DNA from: Bacteroidaceae bacterium
Lineage (GTDB): Bacteria; Bacteroidota; Bacteroidia; Bacteroidales; Bacteroidaceae
Reading direction: 5' to 3'
NCBI GenBank assembly: GCA_016280855.1
Contig: JAEEHP010000225.1
Location: 1-35,007, forward strand
Length of the DNA stretch: 35,007 bases
Shown: in pieces, positions 23,627 through 33,400 of the stretch
Layout of the letters: the number at the start of each line of letters is the position of its first letter
How positions within the stretch are numbered: the stretch's first letter is position 1
The notes under the pieces: model-generated
What the model was told of the DNA's origin: nothing
Seen by the model: only the letters and a program-made list of their open reading frames with translations
The model's database searches: none
Position numbers and translations under genes: made by a program

Positions 23627-26176
23627 TTAACGGACGATGACCTTGTTGCCGTTCACGATATAAAGCCCTTTGTGAGCGGCGTTGGATAACAAGGTGGCGG
23701 AACCGACGTGTCGGCCGTTGAGGTCGAATACGTCGGTTCTGTCATTTGCATTCGGAGAGGCGTTGTCGCCGTGCTTGTCGCGCATTTGCACAGCACGGAT
23801 TGCATCCGCCTTGTTGTCTCCCAAGCGTAGCAGTCGCACCCCGTGGCTGGGCACGCTGAGCGTGATGGAGCCAGAGACCGTGCCTAAGTCGTTCTGTTCC
23901 CAGATGTCGTATATAGGCACCACCTCGTCGGGGGCGTAACCCAGCAAAGTGAGGTCAAAGGCGTAAGGCTCCTCCTTGACCACGCTGATGATGAACTCCA
24001 TCGTCGTGCCGCTGGCAGAAGTGTTATCCCTGTCGCAACTGGAGTCATAGCCGCAGAGGGCCCGGAAGGTCTTGAAGGAGTGGCCGGCAGGAAGGTCATA
24101 GACGAGCGTACATCGGGCGTTCATCCCGAGCCCCTTCTGGTAGGTCCTGCCATCCACTTGCAGCGGGCCGTTCTCCACGTTGTGATTCACGTGCAGCGAG
24201 CCCCACTCCGAAGTGTAGGAAGACGGAGTGAGCGTAGTCAGCGAGACCTCGTTACCCTCGCCATCAATTAGCACGGGGTTGATGAGGTCGGCGCGGTCGT
24301 AGGCGAAGCCGTCGTCCCAGTTGCTGACAACAATCTGCAGCTTCCCGGCACCTTCGATGTTGGCCTCCAGGAGTTTGGACTTCGTGCCGGTGCGTGAGAT
24401 GAGTCCTGAACGGGCTACGGCGTTATCCTGTTCACCTGCCAGCGGGTTCTGGTCGAAGACAAAGAAACGAATACTCGTGGTGGCACCGGACTGGCCGATA
24501 CCCGAGTCGTCGGCAGCTGCCAGGGCACGGAAACGAACGACATCCAGTTCATCAGGAATCTGGAAGAAAATGGCGGCATTGGCGTCTGTGCTGAAGCCGC
24601 GGTCGTAGCTGCGACCCATCACCTTCATCTTACCGCCGTTGTCAACGTTGGCGTTCTCGCGCACGCGGTTGAAATAGGATTGGGTGAAGTCGCGTGTTTT
24701 GTAGGTACCGGTCAAGGCTACCTCAGTGCCGTCGCGCAGCACGAGAGTGGGGTTAATCCAATCGCCGTGGTCATAGTTGAAGTTGTCGCCACCGTCGTCC
24801 ACTACGAGCACAAGCGTTTTGCTACCTTCAGGCCAAGGGATATCCACCTCCACGGCATGCCCGTCGGTAGTGTAAGCTACGGTCTCGGAGCGATATAGCG
24901 CTTTCTGTCCCACAATCCATCGTGTGTTGTTACGCTGGAAGAGTGCCAGATAGCGATTGCCCGTGGCAGGATCCACGGAGGTCCAGACCGTATGTCCATT
25001 CTCCTCGTCGGCCAGCACTTGATGCGCATCCTGTCCGTACTTGTGCATCTGGTGGTACTCTTCGTTGGTCATCAGCGAGAGGGTGAAATCATCGTTCTTG
25101 GTCATCTCGCCGCCGAAGAAGAGGGGCGAGTGGCAGATGCCCCAGAGGGTCATCATCGTGAGTTGTTCGTTCTGCGTAAGTTGGGTCCAATGGCCGGGGT
25201 CAGCGTTCGTGTAGCCTGGGTCAGCCACGGTGGCTGCGATGTGGCCCAAGGGCAGCATGTCGCAGTCGGCATAGTTACCCGGCCGAGCATACTGGCTCCA
25301 GAAGTGTGCCTCGGGGAAGACGGCGTCCACGGCGCTCCAGTTGTCCCAGAGGTCATCCATCATGCGCCACATGTTGGCATTCTGCAGGCAGGCTTCGGCA
25401 CAGCTGTACTGCGTCTTGCCGGGGCTGAGCGAGAGCACGATTGGACGACCCGTCTGGTCGATGGCACGCCGGATCATCTGTACCTCGTCTGTGTAGAAGG
25501 GGCGTGAGAGGTCGTCGATCTTCAGGAAGTCCACACCCCACTCGGCGTAGAGATCCATGATGCTGTTGTAGTACAGCTGACCATATTCATTATCGCGCAC
25601 GCGTAAGTTGTCGCCCAACCAAGCGCAAGGCGAGGTGGTGCCATTGTAAACTTGAGTCCAGGGTGTCTGCTCGCTGCCCTTGAGTTTATAGTTGCTACCC
25701 ACGACCACCTTGGGCACGCCACGCATGAGGTGAATGCCGAATTTCAGGCCCATGGCGTGCAGCTTGTCGGCCAGCGCCTTGAAGCCCTGGTTCTTGCCAT
25801 CGACCATACAGGAAGGGAAGCGGGTCGGCGAAGGCAGATAACGGCCATACTCATCCAGCACGTAGTCCTGCGTGCCTTGTTGGTTGTACCATCCCCCGCC
25901 CAGCGAGGGGTGATTGCAGTACCATCGGATATCGATGACCACGTACTCCCATCCATGGCGCACGAGGTCGTTGTCCACCAGGTACTGGGCATTCTGCATC
26001 ACCTCTTTCTCGGTGACAGATGAGAAATAACAATCCCATGAGTTCCATCCCATGGGAGGAGTCATAGCCCACGTGCGGAACGTGGCGATGTCGTCCTGAG
26101 CTGCGGCTCTGCCGATGCCGCATAGTAGTGTCAGTGCTATGGCACCGGCAGTCCTTAATAATGGATGAATGTTCAT
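23627..26176 (-). CDS. secreted GH27 alpha-galactosidase with NPCBM-like domains
   Basis: 849 residues. Signal peptide, then the GH27 barrel opening with TPPMGWNSWDCY. The nucleophile is D221 in FLKIDD and the acid/base D275 in WRMMDD. GH27 enzymes release alpha-galactose, or in some members beta-L-arabinopyranose. After the barrel and its C-terminal beta domain are two NPCBM-like sugar-binding modules (with RGFSTDANAAIFFQIP and KGLGMNARCTLVYDLP), and a T9SS-like tail (VFDLNGRHVG, GLYIVNGNKVIVR). One unusual point is that the C-terminal barrel domain (IPIYDIWEQNDL-like segment) follows the second NPCBM, so the modules appear inserted. The gene starts six bases after the GH51 stop: an operon. 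Confidence 0.88.
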   Translation of the reverse strand: MNIHPLLRTAGAIALTLLCGIGRAAAQDDIATFRTWAMTPPMGWNSWDCYFSSVTEKEVMQNAQYLVDNDLVRHGWEYVVIDIRWYCNHPSLGGGWYNQQGTQDYVLDEYGRYLPSPTRFPSCMVDGKNQGFKALADKLHAMGLKFGIHLMRGVPKVVVGSNYKLKGSEQTPWTQVYNGTTSPCAWLGDNLRVRDNEYGQLYYNSIMDLYAEWGVDFLKIDDLSRPFYTDEVQMIRRAIDQTGRPIVLSLSPGKTQYSCAEACLQNANMWRMMDDLWDNWSAVDAVFPEAHFWSQYARPGNYADCDMLPLGHIAATVADPGYTNADPGHWTQLTQNEQLTMMTLWGICHSPLFFGGEMTKNDDFTLSLMTNEEYHQMHKYGQDAHQVLADEENGHTVWTSVDPATGNRYLALFQRNNTRWIVGQKALYRSETVAYTTDGHAVEVDIPWPEGSKTLVLVVDDGGDNFNYDHGDWINPTLVLRDGTEVALTGTYKTRDFTQSYFNRVRENANVDNGGKMKVMGRSYDRGFSTDANAAIFFQIPDELDVVRFRALAAADDSGIGQSGATTSIRFFVFDQNPLAGEQDNAVARSGLISRTGTKSKLLEANIEGAGKLQIVVSNWDDGFAYDRADLINPVLIDGEGNEVSLTTLTPSSYTSEWGSLHVNHNVENGPLQVDGRTYQKGLGMNARCTLVYDLPAGHSFKTFRALCGYDSSCDRDNTSASGTTMEFIISVVKEEPYAFDLTLLGYAPDEVVPIYDIWEQNDLGTVSGSITLSVPSHGVRLLRLGDNKADAIRAVQMRDKHGDNASPNANDRTDVFDLNGRHVGSATLLSNAAHKGLYIVNGNKVIVR

Positions 26177-26182
26177 AGTTAC

Positions 26183-29100
26183 TTATTTATGTGAGATGTA
26201 TTTCTTTCCACCGATGATGTAGATTCCTGCGGGCAGGTTGTGGAGCTCTTGGGCATTGACGCCCGACAGGAGGCGTCCCGTGAGGTCGTAAACAGGTGAG
26301 GGTTCCGGGTTCCGGGTTGAAGTGAGGGAGTGTACGCCTGTGGCATCCCCCAAGTATCGAAGTTGGAAGTGGTCGTAAGCTACCCAGTCGGCATCTACCG
26401 TCTGCAGTTTTCGTATTCCGAGTCGAAGGGATTGCTTTCCGGCAGGAAGGGCGCAGATGACGGTGTTGCGGTAGCGGTCGTTGTCGTTTAAGGCCTCAGA
26501 CGCGGCATCGAGGTTGTCGGGGTATTGGTAGGGACTGTAGGTATAGTCCTGGCAGTCGTATAGGTTTTGCAACGGTGTGGATTCGTCGCCAAGATAAAGC
26601 TGTGCGTTGTCGATAGAGGCATCGTGGTGCTGCCAGGCGGAGTAGGCGTGCTCGATGGCTCCGGCACGGTAGAAGGCGTTGGCGGAAAGCTGATAGCTGC
26701 CCTCGGGGAGGCCGGTCAATTCCTGCCAGACGTCGAAGGGGCGTGAGAACTGCTCAGCGGTCTCGCTGCTGTAGCCCACGTAGGTGGCGCTGATATCGGT
26801 GCCCGTCCGCACAGCAGGTATGTCAACCCCCTGCCAACCCACGTTGTTGCGGGTGAAGGAGCTGTTGCGGATGAGGAAGGTGAGGTCTGCGGCCTGCCCG
26901 GAACGTGCGAGCTGGAGCTGCTCCTCCTGGTAGTCGTTGACCGCGCTGAGCAGCTGCTGGTAGCGCAGGCGGCGAGTGGCTGTGGTGCCATTGCTGACGA
27001 CACGCGCGGCGGTGTTGTAGGCTTGTGTGAGCGCGCTGTTATTGGCATCCTTGTAGTAGTTCTTCACTTCGTTGACCAAATTCTGGAGATCCTGCAGGAG
27101 GGCAATGCCTTGGAACTGCCCATCGTCGTGCATGGCGGTCGCTCGGGCAGCGATATCCTGCACCTGAAGATCCGAGAGGGCACAGTCGAAGATTTGAAAA
27201 TCGTCGAAGAGGGCATGCTCCATGACGGCATCACCGGAGAAGGGCGAATGGGCGATGTTCGCCACCTTCAACCTGGCGACGAGCTCAGGCAGAATGACAT
27301 TGACGGACTGAGTGCGGCGCAACTGTCCGTCCACGTAGAGGCGGAAGGTACCGTCCTTCTGGGTGCAGGTGATGTTGTGCCACTCCCCAATGCGCAGGCA
27401 GGACCACGAGGAGATATTGTTCGTAGTGGAATTGTTCTTCAGTTCGCAGTACCAGTTGTTGTTGCTGCCGGAGTTGATGATTCCGAAGTACTGGCCGGTG
27501 CCGTTGCTCAACTCCAAGGCCCACGAGAAACTACCGGTGTTATTACCAATACGCTGGAGCACATTCATGCTGACGGTGTAGTCGGTGGCTCCTGCGAGGG
27601 CATCCTGTACAGCCTGGATGGGAATACTCATGTAGCTTTTCTCGCCTTGTTGACCGGTAGATAGAACATAGTTGCCGTCGGACTGCTGCTCGATGGCAGC
27701 CTTGCCAACGAGTGTACCAGAATAGGTGCCGGAGTCGTCAGTGGGCGTGCCGCTTTCGAAAGAAAAGCTTAAGCGAGGCTGTGGCAAAGGCTCGGCCTCG
27801 GGCACGGCCACGTCTGCCACTTTCAAACGCAGGACATTAACCGAATAGGGTACTGCCTCGTAATTGATGGTTCCGTCATTCTCGACACGTACGTCCTGTG
27901 AGTGGGGGGTGATCATGAAGGGGTTCGTCAGCGTGTTCTCGTCGGTACCATTAGCGGCTGATAGGACTTCGGCATTGCCCGAAAGGACACGTCCGTTCGC
28001 AAAGGATAGACGCACGGGGGCGGATTGGGGGTGTGGATTGACGAGCTTGACGTAGAATACGCCCTCCTGCTGGTCAATATTTGCGCTGGTGAAGATACGG
28101 CGGCCGGCGTATTCGCGTAGGTTGGTGTCAATGATCTGAGTTCCGTTCAGGTAGCACCGCACGCGCAGTCCTTCTTTCTGCACTCGGATGGTGTACTCCT
28201 GCCCTGTCACCACTTGTCCTTCCTTGTCGGCCAGCGTGGTCTTCACTCCATTTTTGCACTGCTCCACCGCGTGCTTGGAGTTGCCCCATCCTCCGAGGTT
28301 CAACCATGAGTAGTTCTGTTCGTCCTTGTAGTCAAAGATGATCAGGAAGCCTTCGGAACCGCCGTTCTTGGTGGCATGGACTGTCATATCTACATTGGTG
28401 GTTGTGAACAGTTTGTTGAGCACGCAGGTGACGCCTGCTGCAGAGGTATTGGTCTGGCGGAAGGTGCTGCCGCTGAGTGTCCAGCTGCCGCCCTTCGTCG
28501 TCCATTCGCCGGGCACTAGGTTCCCGACCTTGAAGGTTGTGTCGCTGGCGGTGACGCTGAGGTCTGTGAATGTGGCACCGGTGGCCCATGTGCCGAGGCC
28601 GATACTTCCCTCAGCGACATTGAACTTCGGACCGTTGTCCTGCTCGCTCCAGCGGATATTCTGCTGGCCTATGTTATTGCTGAACATCCGTTGCACATAA
28701 TAGGAAGGAGTGCCGTAGCTCAGTGATGAGTTGAAGCGAATCATATCCGGTCGCCAGGCGCAGTTCTCCTCGTGGGTGAAAATGGGTGCATAGCTCATCA
28801 TGGTCACGGACTCACTATTGTTCTCGCATCCCTGCATAAACACGGCTTCGCCGATGGCGGCGTTCATATTGCCCCACCAACCACAATCCCTGGTCACGGC
28901 ATATTCACCCACATAGATATGAGTGGATGACTTGGAATGGTTGTCGTAGCGGCCGTACTGACTTATGAAGAAGTCGGGGGTGTCGTAGTAGTGTTCATCT
29001 TTGAGTTCCACAGGTTCGGTGACGTTGTCGAAGTAGTAGCTGTCGGCCACCAGGTGCAGTTCAGGCCAGCGTGTCTTGATGGCGGTGTAGAACTGCATGT

Positions 29101-30220
29101 AGCGCTTCATATAATCGTCGCGGTTGAGCATGAACTCCTGCTCGTTGCCTATCTCCATGTATTTCAGGTCGAAGGGTTCTGGGTGTCCGTTCTGCGCTCG
29201 CATGCGTCCATAGAAGGTGTCGGTGGCGGAGCCGTTGGCATATTCGATGGCATCCAGTGCTTCCTGGATAAAGGGGTCGATGTTGTTCTCATCGACCTTC
29301 CACTCATGTCCGATGCCCATATTGACCACAAAGAGGGCATGCGCGCCCAAGTCCTCGGCCAGCTGCAGGCACTCGTGGTAGCCCAGTCCGTCTGTGACCT
29401 TGTAGCCCCAGTTTCGGTTCAGGTGTCCCGGTCGCTCCTCGATGGGTCCCACGGACTTCTTCCACTCGAAGCGGTTCGTGGCACCGTCGCCGTAGGCACC
29501 CTCGATGTAGCAGCCACCCGGGAAGCGCATGAAGCGCGGGTGAAGATCAGCCAGCATCTGCGCCAGATCCTCGCGGCAGCCGTTGGGGCGATTCTTGAAC
29601 GTTGGTGGGAAGAGGCTGACCACATCCAAGTATATGACACCCTTGACTGAACCCTTCAACGCCAATCGCCCTTGGGGCTCATTGCCCGTAGCACGAATGG
29701 TGGCTGTCAGCTTCTGCCATTGCTGCGTAGCGCTGACATTGATGGTCGTCCTGCCCATCTGCCCGCCGCCAGCGTTTTGCAACTCAGCCGTGATGACTCC
29801 CTGGTAGTTGTCTTCGGCTCGAAGCCAGAAGGAGAGCGTGTAGGTGCGGTCGCGGACGATATTGATTCCCCAGTAGCCCTCGTTACGAACCCCGCCACCT
29901 GCAGCTTTAACGTCCACACGCAACGCTCGCTTTTGCACAGTATTCAACATATTGTCACTGCTGAGACTGATGGCAGCATTGCCTACGGTGCTCCATGCAA
30001 GAGGATTGTTCATATCTTCTTCGAAAGAACGGTTGCGCACCAGTTCGGCGTACAGGCCGCCGTCGCCTGCGTGGTTGATTTCTTCGTAGAAGATACCATA
30101 GTGATCCTCTGTCACCAGCTGACCCCTATTCTTGAAATCAAAGTCAATTTTCACCTGAGCCTGAACAGGCAAGACGCAAAGCGCTAAAGTCCATACAAAA
30201 AACGATCTTGAAAGTTTCAT
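26183..30220 (-). CDS. secreted multi-domain GH51 alpha-L-arabinofuranosidase
   Basis: 1345 residues. Signal peptide MKLSRSFFVWTLALCVLPVQA. GH51 features: DHYGIFYEEINHAGDGG, MRFPGGCYIEG, acid/base E360 in MEIGNEQEF, nucleophile E439 in YVGEYAVT. Beyond the barrel lies an inserted beta-sandwich (GGSWTLSGSTF to NGTQIIDTN) before the C-terminal GH51 beta domain, then a LamG-like domain, a helical linker, a module homologous to the one duplicated in the phosphatase-domain protein (FDVWQELTGLPEGSYQ), and a T9SS-like tail (VYDLTGRLL, GIYIIGGKKY). It should remove arabinofuranose side chains. The frame is open to 30358, but the promoter at 30258-30265 puts the start at 30220 (or ATG at 30226). First gene of a two-gene operon. 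Confidence 0.87.
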   Translation of the reverse strand: MKLSRSFFVWTLALCVLPVQAQVKIDFDFKNRGQLVTEDHYGIFYEEINHAGDGGLYAELVRNRSFEEDMNNPLAWSTVGNAAISLSSDNMLNTVQKRALRVDVKAAGGGVRNEGYWGINIVRDRTYTLSFWLRAEDNYQGVITAELQNAGGGQMGRTTINVSATQQWQKLTATIRATGNEPQGRLALKGSVKGVIYLDVVSLFPPTFKNRPNGCREDLAQMLADLHPRFMRFPGGCYIEGAYGDGATNRFEWKKSVGPIEERPGHLNRNWGYKVTDGLGYHECLQLAEDLGAHALFVVNMGIGHEWKVDENNIDPFIQEALDAIEYANGSATDTFYGRMRAQNGHPEPFDLKYMEIGNEQEFMLNRDDYMKRYMQFYTAIKTRWPELHLVADSYYFDNVTEPVELKDEHYYDTPDFFISQYGRYDNHSKSSTHIYVGEYAVTRDCGWWGNMNAAIGEAVFMQGCENNSESVTMMSYAPIFTHEENCAWRPDMIRFNSSLSYGTPSYYVQRMFSNNIGQQNIRWSEQDNGPKFNVAEGSIGLGTWATGATFTDLSVTASDTTFKVGNLVPGEWTTKGGSWTLSGSTFRQTNTSAAGVTCVLNKLFTTTNVDMTVHATKNGGSEGFLIIFDYKDEQNYSWLNLGGWGNSKHAVEQCKNGVKTTLADKEGQVVTGQEYTIRVQKEGLRVRCYLNGTQIIDTNLREYAGRRIFTSANIDQQEGVFYVKLVNPHPQSAPVRLSFANGRVLSGNAEVLSAANGTDENTLTNPFMITPHSQDVRVENDGTINYEAVPYSVNVLRLKVADVAVPEAEPLPQPRLSFSFESGTPTDDSGTYSGTLVGKAAIEQQSDGNYVLSTGQQGEKSYMSIPIQAVQDALAGATDYTVSMNVLQRIGNNTGSFSWALELSNGTGQYFGIINSGSNNNWYCELKNNSTTNNISSWSCLRIGEWHNITCTQKDGTFRLYVDGQLRRTQSVNVILPELVARLKVANIAHSPFSGDAVMEHALFDDFQIFDCALSDLQVQDIAARATAMHDDGQFQGIALLQDLQNLVNEVKNYYKDANNSALTQAYNTAARVVSNGTTATRRLRYQQLLSAVNDYQEEQLQLARSGQAADLTFLIRNSSFTRNNVGWQGVDIPAVRTGTDISATYVGYSSETAEQFSRPFDVWQELTGLPEGSYQLSANAFYRAGAIEHAYSAWQHHDASIDNAQLYLGDESTPLQNLYDCQDYTYSPYQYPDNLDAASEALNDNDRYRNTVICALPAGKQSLRLGIRKLQTVDADWVAYDHFQLRYLGDATGVHSLTSTRNPEPSPVYDLTGRLLSGVNAQELHNLPAGIYIIGGKKYISHK

Positions 30221-30257
30221 AAGCATTTTCTTGTTAGGTAGTAAATGAAATTCGTTG

Positions 30258-30265
30258 CAAAGATA
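30258..30265 (-). promoter_or_regulatory. -7 promoter box of the GH51-GH27 operon
   Basis: The minus strand reads TATCTTTG, 31-37 bp upstream of the candidate starts. No -33 TTTG is present; the activator-type motif at 30299-30324 sits 33 bp upstream instead. Confidence 0.7.
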
Positions 30266-30298
30266 CGGTGAATCGCTTATGATGCTATAAAAGAATTC

Positions 30299-30324
30299 AC
30301 GGATAAATCTACCAGAATTACGGA
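30299..30324 (-). promoter_or_regulatory. putative AraC-type activator site before GH51 (copy 2)
   Basis: On the minus strand: TCCGT, five bases, TGGTAG, five bases, TCCGT. Half-sites are 21 bp apart. It agrees with copy 3 at 20 of 26 positions and lies 33 bp from the -7 box at 30258-30265. Confidence 0.75.
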
Positions 30325-30362
30325 TTATCTCTTTCTCGCTCGCCTTGCGCTGTTTCATGATT

Positions 30363-30388
30363 TCCGTAAAAATGGTAGTTATTTCCGT
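30363..30388 (+). promoter_or_regulatory. putative AraC-type activator site before GH31 (copy 3)
   Basis: TCCGT, five bases, TGGTAG, five bases, TCCGT, in mirror orientation to copy 2. It ends 33 bp before the -7 box at 30422. Together copies 2 and 3 make the divergent control region symmetrical. Confidence 0.75.
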
Positions 30389-30421
30389 ATTTTATTTCAA
30401 CAATTAAAGGCCGACTATCCG

Positions 30422-30429
30422 TACCTTTG
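30422..30429 (+). promoter_or_regulatory. -7 promoter box of the GH31 gene
   Basis: TACCTTTG, an exact match to TAnnTTTG, 33 bp before the ATG at 30463. There is no TTTG at the -33 position. Confidence 0.7.
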
Positions 30430-30462
30430 CAGCGCAAAAGGGCCATACACTAACAAAACAAC

Positions 30463-33400
30463 ATGATGAAGAGAACTATTCTTTTTGCACTTATGATGCC
30501 TTCCCTGTTCAGCGCCAGCGCCCAGGACTACGCGCTCACCGTTGGCGGCATCACGACGGAAGTCACGTTCTACTCCCCAGAAATCGTGCGCGTCGTAAAG
30601 TTTCAGGCTGCAGACCCTCTCGGGAAGTCCGACCCTAAGGTGGTCGTGACGATGACACCACAGGCCGTGACCCCGACATTGCGAGAGGGCAACCGGGCTG
30701 ACACGCTGCTGACGACGGGCATGAAGGTGGTCTGCAACAAGCAGACGGGCGTGCTGAGCTTTTTCCGTCTTGACGGAAAGACGCTCATCCGAGAGCGCGC
30801 GAAGGCGTCCTTCACCCGCCGCACCGCTCATACGATAGACCCCTACGACGTGGCGCAGTCCTTCACCCTAGCCGGCAGTGAGGCCATCTATGGCTTCGGA
30901 CAGGTGCAGGACGGCAATCTGAACCACCGCAACAAGAGCTACAGCCACATGGTGCAGAACAACACCTCAGTGTGGATCCCCTTCTTCCACTCGGTGAAGG
31001 GCTATGGCATCTACTGGGACTTGTACGGCCCCTGCGACTTCAGCGACAACTCTTCCAGCGGCGCCACCTTCAAGACTGAGGCCGCCCATGCCGTGGACTA
31101 CTACGTGCTGGTGGGCGACGAACGGCGGGGCGACGACGTGGTGCGGCGCCTGCGCGAGCTAACGGGCAAGGCCACGATGGTGCCCCTCTGGACCTTCGGT
31201 TATTTCCAGAGCAAGGAACGCTACCAGAGTGCCATGGAGACGCTGGGCGTGATGCAGAAGTACCGCTCGCTGAAGGTGCCTATCGACTGCGTGGTGCAGG
31301 ACTGGCAGTACTGGGGCGACAATAATATGTGGAACGCGATGGAGTTCCTGAACCCGCAGTTCAGGACCACCTATCCTCAGATGATCAACGGCTTGCACGC
31401 CGACGGAGCGCATCTGCTCATCTCGTTCTGGGCGAATTTCGGCCCCGACACGAAGCAGTACCAGTACTTCAAGGAGCACAACCAACTGATGAAGCAGGGC
31501 AACAGCATCATGACTTCCACCTTTCCTCCCAACTGCGGCGTGGCCGTCTACAGCCCCTACCAGCAGTCGGCGCGTGACTACTACTGGAAGAGCCTCTGGG
31601 AAGGCGTGGTGAGCAAGGGCGTCGATGCCTACTGGGTGGACTCTTCAGAGCCGGACCACTACCAAGGCGGCGAGGACTGGGAGCAGACCAACGACTTCGT
31701 GGTGCTGAACAAGGGCGGCCAGGACAATGCCACGCTGAACCCGCTCTCGCTGCAGAGCGAGCACACCTGGCGCTCGATGCGCAACGTGTTCCCGCTGATG
31801 CACGCCAGCGGTGTCTATGACGGGCATCGCGCACAGAAGGATGCGCTGACGGAGGCCAAGCGCGTGATGATCATGACGCGCTCGGGCTTCATCGGCATGC
31901 AGCGCTACGGCGCCGGCACGTGGAGCGGCGACATTACCTCCTCATGGGAGACGCTGGCCAAGCAGATCCCTGCCGCCCTGAACTACTCGGCCTGCGGCAT
32001 CCCCAGCTGGAACAGCGACATCGGCGGTTTCTTCAACGGAGCCTACGGCGTGCCTGGTCAGGACAACAACTACAGCGAGCTCTACTGCCGATGGATCCAG
32101 TTCGGTGCCTTCTGCACCATCATGCGCAGCCACGGCTCCGGCACTGACCGCGCCATCTACCAGTTCGGCAAGGAGGGCGAGAGCTACTACGATATCATCA
32201 ACCGCTACATCCACCTGCGCTATGCCCTCTTGCCTTACATATATAGTACCGCCCACCAGGTTCACGCCGATGACTACTCCTTCATGCGTGCCATGGGCAT
32301 CGCCTATCCGGCGGACCGCAGGACCCACGAGCTGAAAGACCAGTTCATGTTCGGTCGCGACTTGCTCGTGGCTCCCGTGGTGCAGTCGCAGGCCACGAAG
32401 CGCAGTGTCTATCTGCCGGTGGATGAAGAGGAGGTAAATGGCACGACCGTCAGACGCGGTTGGGTGGACTTCTGGAGCGGCGAGCAGCACGAGGGGGGCA
32501 GGAATGTCTCGAGGGACGTCAGTCTGGCGCTGATGCCGCTGTACGTCCGTCAAGGAACCATCCTACCCTGGGGCAGCGACGTACAGCACAGCTCGCAGAG
32601 CAACTGGGACGGACTCGAGTTGCGAATCTATCCCGGTGCCGACGGCTCGTTCACGCTCTACGAGGACGAACGCGACAACTACAATTACGAGCAGGGACGA
32701 TGCTCAGAAATCCCCTTCGTCTGGAACGACGCCACTCACACGCTGACCATCGGCCAGCGCCGCGGCACCTTCGACGGAATGCTGCAGCAACGCACCTTCC
32801 GCATCGTGCTCGTCGATGCTGAGAAGAGCTTGGGGCTGGGGCCTAAAGCATCCGTGCGCTTCAGCCGCGAAGTGACCTACGACGGTCAAGAACTCTCCGT
32901 GGGAATCGACAACGAGAACCTCGTGGAAGAGGAGAAAGCTGCCGTGAAGAGCATCAGGGTGACGCCAGCCAGCGTGAAACTCTACCTCGGGCAGTCCCGA
33001 ACCCTGTCGATCAAGGCAACCCTCAACGACGGTACCACGCAGTTTGTCACCCTCGACGCCGTATGCGCCAGTTCCGACCCGCAAGTGGCCTACGCCCGCG
33101 ACGGCATCATCTATGCCGGTCAGAACGAGGGGCGTGCAGATATCCAGGTGAGCTACACCGACGGCCTCGGCACCACCCACAGCGCCACCGTGGCCGTGAC
33201 GACAGCCATCCCGACAAACCTCTACAGCTGGAAGGCGCTGGAGTGGTACCGCAACCGCGTCAGCGATCGTCTGGCTGAATCCGACATCCGCTACAGCAGC
33301 AAGGAAAACACCATCACCATCACCAAGAAAGGTGCACAGAACATCGCACTCCGCTACCGCGAACAGAAATATATGGAACCCGGAATGAAATACCTCGTAG

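Noticed and set aside
30221..30358. N-terminal extension of the GH51 protein
   Set aside because: It contains the -7 box and the operator motif, and the signal peptide begins at 30220.
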